64,000 nucleotides of DNA, taken from contig JAIOZY010000004.1 in the NCBI GenBank assembly GCA_021740385.1, positions 1 to 64,000 on the forward strand, read 5' to 3'. The DNA is from Prolixibacteraceae bacterium (lineage in GTDB: Bacteria > Bacteroidota > Bacteroidia > Bacteroidales > Prolixibacteraceae). Each line of letters opens with the position of its first letter. Position 1 is the stretch's first letter. Below, piece by piece: positions 45,541-54,075 of the stretch. The position numbers and the translations under genes were made by a program. The notes beneath the pieces are model-generated. The model was not told the DNA's origin, did not search any database, and worked only from the letters and a program-made list of their open reading frames with translations.

Positions 45541-47360
45541 TTACCCATCCATCCCGCTCATAAAGGTCTCAACAAAATCGGTTATGCGGGTAATGATCCG
45601 CTCGGCAACAGTTTTTCTTTCACGTATTCCCGGCCGCAGACCTTTCAGGGCATCCAACACATCATCCCTTAATGGTTCACGCTGGGTGAAAATGTAATTA
45701 TCCAATACTTCCCGGAATTTATCAGGCACCAGATCCTCCTGCTCACAAATCGCCTCAATTGCTTTGATTTCTTCTTCGCTCCAGTACTTTTCAAAGGCTT
45801 CGGGGATATCATCAATATCAGCCCATGATATTTCAGGTTCTTGTCAGCATATAGGGTGTTGAGTGTTTTACTGTCAAAACCGGTCAGGAACATATTTACT
45901 ACAAGCAGGATATCAATCTGCCGGTTTTTGACCTTTTTGGAAATATCGTTGTAATAATTGTAAAAGCTCTGGCTGTCCTTTGTTGTGAATTTGGCATTGA
46001 ACATTTTGTTGTAATCGCCAATAAAATCTTCCAGCTTATCCCGGGTATGCTTGTTAATACCTTTCCCGGATGGTTTATCGGCTATAGCCAATTCTTCCTC
46101 TTCAATCATTCCATTGGCATCCTTGTCATCTTCATTAGCTGTATAGCTGAATATGGTTGCAATGTTCAGATTGTGATTTTTCTTTTTAAACAGTTCGTAA
46201 TATTTTATCAGGCAATCTACCGAGCTGACACATAACATGGCCGTAAATTGTTTGCTGTGGGTTTTCCGGTCGTGATGGGCAATAATGTAATCAACAATTT
46301 TTTCCAACCGGTCATCCGATTCCAGCAGTTCCTTTTTATCAATACCTTCGACAAGCTCATTACAAGTATCTTCCACTTCAATATCCAGCTCTGTCCGGCT
46401 ATCTTCGGTTGCATCTACACTTCCTTTGCTGAATGCATCAAATTCCTTTTGGGTCTGGTAGTCGAGGTCTTTCCGGTCAACCACAAATACTACCCGGTTG
46501 ACTTTTGGAATATTTTTCAGGATCTGGCTGGCTTTAAAAGAGGTCAGTGTTTTACCCGATCCGGTAGTGTGCCAGATATAGCCATTCTTATGACTGTTTT
46601 TTACCCGTTCAACAATGGCCTCCACCGCATAATACTGGTAAGGACGAAGCACCATCAACATTTTTAATGCTTCATTCAGCACAATATACTTGGTCACCAT
46701 CTTGCTCATGTGGCAGGGTTCAAGGAATTCCTGTGTAAAGTCCGATAGTTGCCTGATGGGCTTATTCTGCTTATCGCTCCAGTAAAAGGTTTGCTTGTAA
46801 CTTTCTTTCCGGTTGTTGGCGTAGTATTTTGTATTCTCCCCGTTACTGATGATAAAGATTTGGATGTATTGAAACAGTCCAACCCCTGCACCGTAAGAAT
46901 GGCGCTGGTAACGGTTGGTTTGATTGAATGCTTCTTTCAGTCCCAGTCCCCGGCGTTTTAATTCAATCTGTACAAGGGGTAATTCATTCACAAGAATTGT
47001 TACGTCATACTTGTTTTTGTATGACCCCTCCATGGTAACCTGCCGGGTTACCTGGAACCGGTTCTGGCACCAATGTTCCTGCTGAATGAATTCAAGGTAA
47101 ATACTCTCGCCGTTGTCTTTGGTCAGTTGCATTTTATCGCGCAGGGTTTTGGCCTTTTCAAATACACTGCCTTTGTTCAGGTGGTTAATTACCTTTTTGA
47201 ATTCATTGTTGGTAAGGAAAATGTTGTTGTGTTTTTCGAGCTGAACCTTCAGGTTAAGCAACAGGTCGGCCTCATCATTAATGGTAACGTATTGGTATCC
47301 CAGCTCCTTCAGTTGGGCGATGAGTTTATCTTCTTATATTTGTTTGCTTTGGTGTGGCAT
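45541..47360 (-). pseudogene. hsdR: decayed type I restriction HsdR subunit
   Basis: The 5' end (ATG 47358-47360) reads MPHQSKQI, then a stop codon, then continues in frame through a nuclease domain (VQIELKRRG) and Walker A (TTGSGKT). The helicase part lacks a DEAH box and the region between ATEDS and RTELD looks deleted. After KNLKYHGL near 45835 the frame changes; the true C-terminus (ADIDDIPEAFEKYW ... VETFMSGMDG) follows in another frame to 45541, with the Arg-finger motif and roughly 200 or more codons missing. Intact HsdR is about 950-1050 residues. No hsdM is nearby. The locus is dead. Confidence 0.85.
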
Positions 47361-47364
47361 TGGT

Positions 47365-47985
47365 TTAATCTTTTATACAACGTACACTTTTACCGAGCAC
47401 CTTTTTAGTGTGATTTCGGAAAATTGTAGTGTTATATTGGGCTATGTGTCGCATCCATGCGCGATTATTATTTTGCTCAGTAGAACTCCACCAGGAACCT
47501 GATTCGCCAATGAAATCGAAATAACCATCGCTGCTACGACTACCGCCTGGAAGAGCGGAAAAACCAAAGACATCGGTTCCATTGCCATTATTTCTCCAAT
47601 TATTAGTAGCCTTTAATTTGTTTCCTTCATTTGTGCCACGGTTATAAAGGTTATTTGCTTCGCCCTGGCTCATGCCAATGGCAAATTCAAGCTGTTTCCA
47701 TTCATCATCAGTAGGTAGGTGCCAACTTGCAGGGCAGGCTGTTTTGGCTGATTCCCAGTTGTATAAACGTCCGTAGGTGACAACGTTACCTTCATCCTCG
47801 TTGTATGACCAACATCCATTGCCTGTGTTATAAGCCAAATTCTCAGCCATCCAAACCTGTTCTCCAATTTTCACCCATTTGTATTCATGCCCGTCCCGTT
47901 CATCTATAAAAGTACCTGTTTCCTGCGCTTTCAAAAAACCAGATGAAGTAATGATGATCATTAAAATTGAAATAGTTTTATTCAT
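47365..47985 (-). CDS. secreted FISUMP-domain protein
   Basis: A 206-residue exported protein with signal peptide ending GFLKAQ and one FISUMP domain (Fibrobacter succinogenes major paralogous domain, TIGR02145): YKWVKIGEQVWMAENLAY, CPASWHLPTDDEW and VRCIKD at the end. It is a short stand-alone version of the domain that ends the lipoprotein at 16554-18124. Function of the domain is unknown; it is common on Bacteroidota surfaces. It lies within the remains of a restriction locus, apparently as an insertion. Confidence 0.85.
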   Translation of the reverse strand: MNKTISILMIIITSSGFLKAQETGTFIDERDGHEYKWVKIGEQVWMAENLAYNTGNGCWSYNEDEGNVVTYGRLYNWESAKTACPASWHLPTDDEWKQLEFAIGMSQGEANNLYNRGTNEGNKLKATNNWRNNGNGTDVFGFSALPGGSRSSDGYFDFIGESGSWWSSTEQNNNRAWMRHIAQYNTTIFRNHTKKVLGKSVRCIKD

Positions 47986-48247
47986 CGTTATTATGTTTAA
48001 AAATATTTACTTGCATTGATTTCAGATGCCAATTATTCCAACCATTTTTCTTCGGGTAATTTTTCCGATTGGCAAAGCACTATTTAACAATAAAATGTCT
48101 AAAATTTTATGCTCGTTTCATTTGAAACTTTTTAAGACGTATGTAAAAATAACAGTATTGATTTGATTAGCAAGAAATGAAACATGATTATCTTGTGTTA
48201 ATATTAATATTAAAAAAAAACTCAAAAGACTTCAATATCTGTAATAA
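47986..48247. other. AT-rich gap between divergent genes
   Basis: No gene or RNA was recognised in this AT-rich stretch between the FISUMP gene and the higB operator. It should contain the promoters of both divergent genes. Confidence 0.4.
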
Positions 48248-48288
48248 TTCACTAAATTAGTGAATATGTTTATATTTATATATCTTTG
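48248..48288 (+). promoter_or_regulatory. operator and promoter of the higBA pair
   Basis: TTCACTAA-A-TTAGTGAA (48248-48264) is a perfect 8-base-arm palindrome, and TATCTTTG (48281-48288) is a TAnnTTTG box 20 bases before the toxin ATG. The palindrome covers the expected -33 position, a good location for repression by the HigA-type antitoxin. Confidence 0.6.
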
Positions 48289-48307
48289 CAAAATGAAATA
48301 AACTGTT

Positions 48308-48628
48308 ATGAAAATTGAATTCGAGAAAGAATATCTTGAGCAGTTATACTCACATGGGAAAGCCAAAAGCAAAAAATATCGTTTTCAAAAACATATTATA
48401 ACGAAGTATAAACAAACCATTGACAAGTTAAGAGTTGCTAATAGGGTTGAAGATTTGTATCCAATTAAAAGTTTAAATTATGAGAAGCTAACCGGTAATA
48501 AAAAAGGACTGGAATCTGTTCGTGTAAATCAACAATACCGGATAGAATTTAGAACCTCTGTTACAGGTAATGAGCCGGATATTATTACCATTTGCTCGAT
48601 AATTGAATTAAGTAGTCACTATAAGTAA
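48308..48628 (+). CDS. higB: HigB/RelE-family toxin
   Basis: A 106-residue ParE/RelE-fold protein. LNYEKLTGNKKGLESVRVNQ and YRIEFRT followed by ITICSIIELSSHYK match the HigB/plasmid-maintenance killer pattern, in which basic residues and Tyr near the C-terminus cleave ribosome-bound mRNA. It is transcribed just ahead of the HigA-ImmA gene (99-base gap). Toxicity is inferred. Confidence 0.82.
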   Translation: MKIEFEKEYLEQLYSHGKAKSKKYRFQKHIITKYKQTIDKLRVANRVEDLYPIKSLNYEKLTGNKKGLESVRVNQQYRIEFRTSVTGNEPDIITICSIIELSSHYK

Positions 48629-48727
48629 ACAATTCGATGAAATGTGCATGAGATAGTTTTTTCACCAATCGTTATAATTTAAATGAGAATTCCATTAGTT
48701 GCCAGGAAAAACCTAAAAATTAAACAG

Positions 48728-49837
48728 ATGAAAACAATGAATGACCTTACACCGTTTAAAGCAACGCACCCCGGAACATTAATTAAAGATGAAATAGATG
48801 CGATTCCTGAATTGAACCAAAAAGAATTGGCCATTCAGTTAGGGCTTAAACCGTCATTTTTAAATGAGGTTATAAAAGGGAAACGCCCAATTACGGCAGA
48901 TTTAGCAATTCTTCTTGAAAAGGCTTTGGGTATTTCAGCAGATTATTGGATGAAATTTCAATCGCAATACGAAATTGATAAATCCCGAATAAAAGAGAAA
49001 AATATTCTTCGTGTAAAAAACATGGAGGTTTGGAGTGTGATTAAAAAATATGTCCCGGTGCATTATTTTAGAAAACTTGGGTATTTAAAAGAAAATTTAA
49101 CTGAAGATATATTGACCATTAAAACCATTTATGCAGTAACCAATATTGAGCAATTGATAAAAAACTTTGCACAAAATAAAAGTGCTTTTTACCGGAAATC
49201 AGAAAAGCTTGAAGTTGATGAAAAAAATATCTTTGCCTGGAGTTCATTGGCACAATATGAAGCCCATAACAAAACAGTAAATAGTTTTAATCCTGACAAT
49301 CTCAACAGACTGAGTGAAGAATTAAAGGCCATTTTTTTCAGGAATGTAAACACTATTGTAGAAGTTTATAAAACTTTAGATAAATATGGCATTAAGCTAT
49401 TGCTCATTGAAAAACCTGCTAAAACCCCTGTTGATGGATTTTCCTTTTGGTCAGGCAATAACCCTGCCATTGCATTAACTTTACGACATAGCCGTATAGA
49501 TAATTTTGCTTTTACATTAATGCACGAAATTGGGCATATTCAACTTCATTTGTTGAACAATAAAGGCAGAAGCTTTCTGGACTTGAAAGGAGGAAAGCAA
49601 GTTGGTGTGTTTGAAGATGAAGCAGATAAATTTGCACAAGAAAAATTAATTCCAAAAAATAATTGGAAAATCATTTCACATGTAAAGTTTTGCAATAAAC
49701 AAAAACAAGTGAATGATGACCTTGTGATTTCTTATGCGCAAAATTTTGGGATTAATCCGGCAATACTTTTGGGGCGAATTTGTTTTGAAAGTAACGATTA
49801 TGCCGTGAAAACAAACATATCGAAAAAGTTGAACTAG
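48728..49837 (+). CDS. higA: HigA-family antitoxin fused to an ImmA/IrrE metallopeptidase domain
   Basis: A 369-residue two-domain protein. Residues about 5-95 form a HigA/XRE helix-turn-helix (THPGTLIKDEI, NQKELAIQLGLKPSFLNEVI). The C-terminal half carries an ImmA/IrrE zinc peptidase domain with HEIGH at residues 266-270 and a later acidic EDEADKFAQEKL helix. Such fusions link autorepression to regulated self- or partner-cleavage. The in-frame ATG at 48683 is less likely than 48728, which gives the usual MKTMNDLTPFKATHPG start. It is partner to higB and lies inside the decayed restriction locus. Confidence 0.85.
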   Translation: MKTMNDLTPFKATHPGTLIKDEIDAIPELNQKELAIQLGLKPSFLNEVIKGKRPITADLAILLEKALGISADYWMKFQSQYEIDKSRIKEKNILRVKNMEVWSVIKKYVPVHYFRKLGYLKENLTEDILTIKTIYAVTNIEQLIKNFAQNKSAFYRKSEKLEVDEKNIFAWSSLAQYEAHNKTVNSFNPDNLNRLSEELKAIFFRNVNTIVEVYKTLDKYGIKLLLIEKPAKTPVDGFSFWSGNNPAIALTLRHSRIDNFAFTLMHEIGHIQLHLLNNKGRSFLDLKGGKQVGVFEDEADKFAQEKLIPKNNWKIISHVKFCNKQKQVNDDLVISYAQNFGINPAILLGRICFESNDYAVKTNISKKLN

Positions 49838-49849
49838 TTCAGACTATTT

Positions 49850-49931
49850 TTACACAAACATCTTCTGTAACAACCCCTTCTTCCATGTTTTGGCTTTTTC
49901 GAGCTGACCTTTCGGGTTAAGCAACAGGTCG
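49850..49931 (-). pseudogene. HsdS C-terminal remnant fused to hsdR-like sequence
   Basis: The minus strand encodes LNPKGQLEKAKTWKKGLLQ, then KMFV and a stop, the usual end of Bacteroidota HsdS specificity subunits. The stretch 49895-49931 matches 47232-47268 in the hsdR pseudogene at 34 of 37 bases (encoding LLLN and QLEK), so this piece looks like a recombination scar between hsdS and hsdR. It ends abruptly at the tandem repeat array. Confidence 0.6.
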
Positions 49932-50344
49932 TCCCTCTCGAGTCTCCTCTGGAGCCTCTCACGGGACTTCCCGATGTCTCCCGATATCGTTTCACTCATC
50001 GGGATCATCGGGATTGCGCTTCGCTTCACTTCTCGTCCCATTCGAGTCTCCTCTGGAGCCTCTCACGGGACTTCCCGATGTCTCCCGATATCGTTTCACT
50101 CATCGGGATCATCGGGATCCCGCTCCGCTTCACTTCTCGTCCCTCTCGAGTCTCTTCGAGCCTCTCACGGGACTTCCCGATGTCTCCCGATATCGTTTCA
50201 CTCATCGGGATCATCGGGATTGCGCTTCGCTTCACTTCTCGTCCCTCTCGAGTCTCCTCTGGAGCCTCTCACGGGACTTCCCGATGTCGTTACACTCATC
50301 GGGATTGCGCTTCGCTTCACTTCTCGTCCCTTTCGAGTCTCTTC
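49932..50344. repeat. tandem array containing copies of the tRNA-Thr 3' end
   Basis: The 17-base segment GAGCCTCTCACGGGACT, which is the complement of the 3' end of the adjacent tRNA-Thr gene plus its flank, occurs at 49952, 50056, 50158 and 50262, and again within the tRNA at 50345. Units are 83-104 bases long and also share palindromic CCCGAT/ATCGGG elements and a TGCGCTTCGCTTCACTTCTCG segment. The copies are truncated and cannot be functional tRNAs. The open frames across the array are not genes. Confidence 0.85.
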
Positions 50345-50345
50345 G

Positions 50346-50418
50346 AGCCTCTCACGGGACTCGAACCCGCGACCTGCTCATTACGAATGAGCTGCTCTAC
50401 CAGCTGAGCTAAAGAGGC
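50346..50418 (-). tRNA. tRNA-Thr (anticodon CGU)
   Basis: Read on the minus strand, a 73-base cloverleaf forms: acceptor GCCTCTT/GAGAGGC, D stem GCTC/GAGC, anticodon stem GCTCA/TGAGC with loop TTCGTAA (anticodon CGT), T stem GCGGG/CCCGT with TTCGAGT loop, discriminator T. No CCA is encoded. It decodes ACG codons. Repeat copies of its 3' end lie immediately downstream. Confidence 0.95.
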
Positions 50419-50492
50419 TTGATAATGGTTTGCAAAAATAGGGTTTCTTTTCAAAATACGAGGAAGAAATCTGAAATTATCTAACCGGGTAG

Positions 50493-51491
50493 TTAATGGC
50501 TGTTTTCAATAATAAAAGCCATGCCCACGATGTTTTCCCCGGTTTTGCGTATAAACTTAATGCTTAACAGGTATGTGTTGTCGTTATGGCTGAATTCAAA
50601 AGAATAATCGGTTTTATGGTTTTTGGGCAGGTTGAGAGCAAGTTTCGGCATTATTTCGTAAATATTTTTTCCGGCCAGCCGTGTTGTCTGTGGGGCAAAG
50701 CATTCTTTAAAATTTGAATTGAACAGCACAATTTTCCCTTTTGCATCGGTAACCAAAACCGCTTCACGAATGGTTTGCATGATGGTTTCATAAGCAAGGG
50801 GTGCAATTTGGAATGTGCGGTAATTGAAAATCCCGAAATAAATTAGGGTGCCGCCCAATGCAAATCCAACGGGCGATAAATCGACATAACGGAATACTCC
50901 AACTTTTAGCAGGTGCAATAAATTAAAGCAGAAAGGGATAAACGAAGCAAGCAGGAAAATTTGCGTGTGCCGTTTTAAAAAGCTGGAAAAAACCTTCAAT
51001 TCGCGCAGCAGCAAAAAAACCGATGAAACGATAATGAAGTACCCGTAAGCGATAAATAAAATGAAAAACAAACCGAAAGAATAATCGAAAAGAAATTTTT
51101 CAGAACCCGTTTTGGTTATGCTCCATACCCAATTCATCCGGCCCGGTAAAACCAACAGAACCAAAACGGTTAAAGGAAAAATGTTGGCCGGCAAAAAAAA
51201 CCGCCATTTTAGCCACTTTTTCAGCCCAATGTAATCAAGCACGAAGGCCAGGAAAAGGGTTGGTGTAAAAGCAATGCCGGCAAAAGATAATGCCAGCGAG
51301 ATTTCTTTCAGATGTACGGTTTTGGCCAGCAACCCCAGCAATACACCGCCAACCCAAATTCCAGAGGCTATCATAAACCAGCCCAGGAAACGCGTTCCGG
51401 CTGCTTCGCGTTTACGAAAAAACAAGAAGGCTAAAAAAAAGGTCATCCAAAACGTGGCCGATAAAACGGCTTTAAAAAAATCAAGTCCCAT
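50493..51491 (-). CDS. 7TM sensor with PAS domain, lacking a kinase
   Basis: A 332-residue membrane protein. Seven or so helices (about residues 5-225) match the N-terminal 7TM region of histidine kinases (PF16927-like), and residues about 230-330 form a PAS domain (ETIMQTIREAVLVTDAKGKI ... SFEFSHNDNTYLLSI). The frame stops right after the PAS domain, where a HisKA/HATPase module would normally begin. It may act with a separate kinase or be a truncated gene, although no kinase remains were seen downstream before the tRNA. Confidence 0.75.
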   Translation of the reverse strand: MGLDFFKAVLSATFWMTFFLAFLFFRKREAAGTRFLGWFMIASGIWVGGVLLGLLAKTVHLKEISLALSFAGIAFTPTLFLAFVLDYIGLKKWLKWRFFLPANIFPLTVLVLLVLPGRMNWVWSITKTGSEKFLFDYSFGLFFILFIAYGYFIIVSSVFLLLRELKVFSSFLKRHTQIFLLASFIPFCFNLLHLLKVGVFRYVDLSPVGFALGGTLIYFGIFNYRTFQIAPLAYETIMQTIREAVLVTDAKGKIVLFNSNFKECFAPQTTRLAGKNIYEIMPKLALNLPKNHKTDYSFEFSHNDNTYLLSIKFIRKTGENIVGMAFIIENSH

Positions 51492-51792
51492 TATTTTTTC
51501 TTTTAAGTATAAACATGATGCACAAATATCGAAATACAGGTAAGAAAAACAAGTTAGAAACTTTTTTTGAAATGGAATAAAAATATTTTCGATGTGCAGG
51601 GCTACCTGTGAATAGATTAATTTGACCTTTCAGGGCGCAATCGACCGAGAATATTTTACCTGACTTTTCAGCGGCTGCAATACCTGAAAGTGTCTTGCCC
51701 CCATTAATCCTTTTCGGGCAAAAAGCAATTCTTTTTGGGCAAGGCCATTCATTAATTATAACCATACCTTTGAAACCATAAATTGAAAAATT
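51492..51792. other. intergenic region between divergent genes
   Basis: No gene was seen. A piece around 51633 containing CTTTCAGGGC resembles the dispersed GCCCTGAAAGG-type repeat noted at 7110-7196. Promoters for the sensor (minus) and the ABC operon (plus) should lie here, but no perfect TAnnTTTG pair was found. Confidence 0.35.
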
Positions 51793-52647
51793 ATGATTGC
51801 CGTTAAAGACCTGCTCTTTTCCTACAAAGGGCAAAATTTACCTACGTTAAAGAACATCTCTTTCCGCATTGACGACCAGGAAATTTTTGGTTTCCTCGGG
51901 CCCAGCGGCGCCGGGAAAAGCACCACTCAGAAAGTACTGACCGGCGTGTTGAAAAATTACCGGGGCAGTGTTATGCTCAGGGGGAGGGAAGTGAACAACA
52001 TCTCACGAAAGTTTTACGAAAACATCGGTGTGGCATTCGAGTTTCCGAACCTCTACCTGAAATTTACAGCCCTCGAAAACCTCGAGCTTTTTGCTTCGTT
52101 TTACCAATGTGAAAAGTACGATGCCGAAGAGTTGCTTCAACGGGTGGGGTTATGGGAAGACCGCAACCTCCGGGTGGAAGCTTTTTCGAAAGGGATGCGC
52201 ATGCGCCTCAATTTTATCCGGTCAATCCTCCACAAACCCCGTTTGCTTTTCCTCGATGAGCCTACAGCCGGCCTCGATCCTGTAAATGCACGCATGCTGA
52301 AGGACTTTATCCTGGAACTTCGCGACAAGGGCACAACCGTTTTTCTTACAACCCACAACATGAACGATGCCGATGAATTGTGCGACCGGCTGGCGTTTAT
52401 GATCGAAGGTCAGTTGCCCATTATTGATACGCCTGAAAAGCTGAAACTGCAACACGGTAAAAAAACAGTGAAGGTAAAATACCGGCTGAACGGCCAACCA
52501 GAAACAAAGGAATTTGAACTGAAAGAACTGGGAGCAAACAACGAATTTTTATCGATCATTAACAAGGCTGAAATTGAAACCATCCATACCCAGGAAGCCA
52601 CGCTTGAAGATATTTTCATTCAGGTAACCGGGAAGCAATTGGCCTGA
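51793..52647 (+). CDS. ABC transporter ATP-binding protein
   Basis: A 284-residue ATPase of the ABC-2 export type. Walker A is GPSGAGKST (36-44), the signature region is AFSKGMRMRL instead of a classic LSGGQ, Walker B is LLFLDEP (D155-E156) followed by TAGLDPVN, and the H-loop is TTHNMNDADELC. The C-terminal extension is the DUF4162-like region of drug/lipid exporters. Two permease genes follow directly, completing a transporter; the cargo is unknown, with toxic compounds or antibiotics likely. Confidence 0.92.
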   Translation: MIAVKDLLFSYKGQNLPTLKNISFRIDDQEIFGFLGPSGAGKSTTQKVLTGVLKNYRGSVMLRGREVNNISRKFYENIGVAFEFPNLYLKFTALENLELFASFYQCEKYDAEELLQRVGLWEDRNLRVEAFSKGMRMRLNFIRSILHKPRLLFLDEPTAGLDPVNARMLKDFILELRDKGTTVFLTTHNMNDADELCDRLAFMIEGQLPIIDTPEKLKLQHGKKTVKVKYRLNGQPETKEFELKELGANNEFLSIINKAEIETIHTQEATLEDIFIQVTGKQLA

Positions 52648-52665
52648 TTCATAAAATTGCACATT

Positions 52666-53346
52666 ATGTTATTGAAAATTACAAAATACGATATCTTATT
52701 CCAGTTTAAGCAGGGTTTTTACCTGGTGTATGGAATCCTTTCGCTGATTTATATCCTGATCCTTTTTAACCTCCCGGGGGATGTGCGGACAGAAGTTACC
52801 GCGTATCTCATCCTGTCGGATACAACAATAATCGGGCTGACTTTTGTTGGTGCCCTGGTTTTGCTCGAAAAACAGCAAAACGTGCTGCAAAGTTTGTTTA
52901 TTACCCCGCTGAAGCTCAGTACCTATCTTGCAGGAAAAATGCTGTCACTGGTGTTTATTTCCCTTATTGTAAGCGCTGTAATTGGTTTTATCCCGGGCGG
53001 AATGATCGGCAACTGGTTGTGGACATTGGTTGCGGTAATACTCTCTTCGATGTTTTTTACCTTTTTTGGGCTGGGTATTTCAGCGGGGGCAAATTCACTG
53101 AACGATTACCTGGCCGGTACCATATTGGGAGGGCTTATTTTGGGTGCGCCTGTTGCCTTGTTTTTTATCTGGCCCGAAATCTCGGTTGTTTTTCCCGTGA
53201 ACGCCACCATCGATTTAATGATTACCCCGCCCGAGGTCCAAAGCGTTAAAGGGATCATTGCCGATGTGTCGGTTCTGATATGCTGGAATATCCTGGGGTA
53301 TCTCTTTGCCCGCTATCAGTTTAAAAAATATGTACTCGAAAGATAA
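52666..53346 (+). CDS. ABC-2 type permease subunit 1
   Basis: A 226-residue protein with six membrane helices, one half of the ABC exporter. ATG 52666 was chosen over an in-frame TTG at 52657. Features such as LILSDTTIIGLTFVGALVLLE and LQSLFITPLKLSTYLAGK are typical of fluoroquinolone/other-drug export permeases. It lies 18 bases after the ATPase and 12 bases before the second permease. Confidence 0.87.
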   Translation: MLLKITKYDILFQFKQGFYLVYGILSLIYILILFNLPGDVRTEVTAYLILSDTTIIGLTFVGALVLLEKQQNVLQSLFITPLKLSTYLAGKMLSLVFISLIVSAVIGFIPGGMIGNWLWTLVAVILSSMFFTFFGLGISAGANSLNDYLAGTILGGLILGAPVALFFIWPEISVVFPVNATIDLMITPPEVQSVKGIIADVSVLICWNILGYLFARYQFKKYVLER

Positions 53347-53358
53347 AAAGATAAGATT

Positions 53359-54075
53359 ATGGCTTCATATATTCGGCTTGTAAAAAGTGACTGGAAAATT
53401 ATTGGAAGGGACCCGATGCTTTTTATCGCGTATCTGGCCCCATTGCTGATTCTGTGTTTGGTGCTTTTCCTGTTCCCGATTGTTTCGGAACTGACAACTC
53501 AACATTTCAATTTTCCCCTTGAAGGGTATTTCCCGTTTGGATACATCTTTTTCCTGCCCCTGGTATCGATGATGATAGGTATGGTGTATGGTTTCATCCT
53601 TCTCGATGAACGTGATGCCGGGCTGGTAAGCTATTTGTCGGTAACCCCTTTGGGCAAAACGGGGTACTTAAGTTTGCGGATGATTATTCCCGTGGTTATC
53701 GCTTTTGTATACAACATTGTGTACATATTGTTGACCGGGCTGGGCAAAACACTAACACCGTTAGAAATAGTGGCACTATCGGTCATTATCGCCTTTGAAG
53801 CCCCGTTGATGATCCTTTTTTTGGGTGCCTTTGCAAACGACAAAGTGGAAGGAATTGCGATGTCGAAAGGTTTTGGGATTTTATTGCTGGCCATAATTGC
53901 CGACTATTTTTTTGAAGGCCCGTGGCGGTGGTTTTTATCGATTGTTCCAATATGGTGGGTCGAAAGGGCTGCTCTCCTCGATGAACATACAGGATGGTAC
54001 CTTTTAGGAGCTTTAGTAATTCATGCGCTGTACCTGTTTTTATTGTACCGCAAATTTTACAAGCGTTTTGGTTAG
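53359..54075 (+). CDS. ABC-2 type permease subunit 2
   Basis: A 238-residue permease with about six membrane helices (MLFIAYLAPLLILCLVLFLF, GYIFFLPLVSMMIGMVYG). LLDERDAGLVSYLSVTPLG is the conserved cytoplasmic coupling segment, paralogous to the one in subunit 1. It is last in the exporter operon and its 3' end overlaps the convergent AraC gene by four bases. Confidence 0.87.
   Translation: MASYIRLVKSDWKIIGRDPMLFIAYLAPLLILCLVLFLFPIVSELTTQHFNFPLEGYFPFGYIFFLPLVSMMIGMVYGFILLDERDAGLVSYLSVTPLGKTGYLSLRMIIPVVIAFVYNIVYILLTGLGKTLTPLEIVALSVIIAFEAPLMILFLGAFANDKVEGIAMSKGFGILLLAIIADYFFEGPWRWFLSIVPIWWVERAALLDEHTGWYLLGALVIHALYLFLLYRKFYKRFG

Noticed and set aside
49974-50412. Open frames of 109-138 codons over the repeat array
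   Set aside because: They arise from the repeat in several frames on both strands and run into the tRNA gene; the repetitive peptides have no protein-like features.
49932-50418. Tandem array as a CRISPR
   Set aside because: Units are 83-104 bases, contain tRNA 3'-end sequence, and have similar rather than unique intervening sequence; no cas genes are present.
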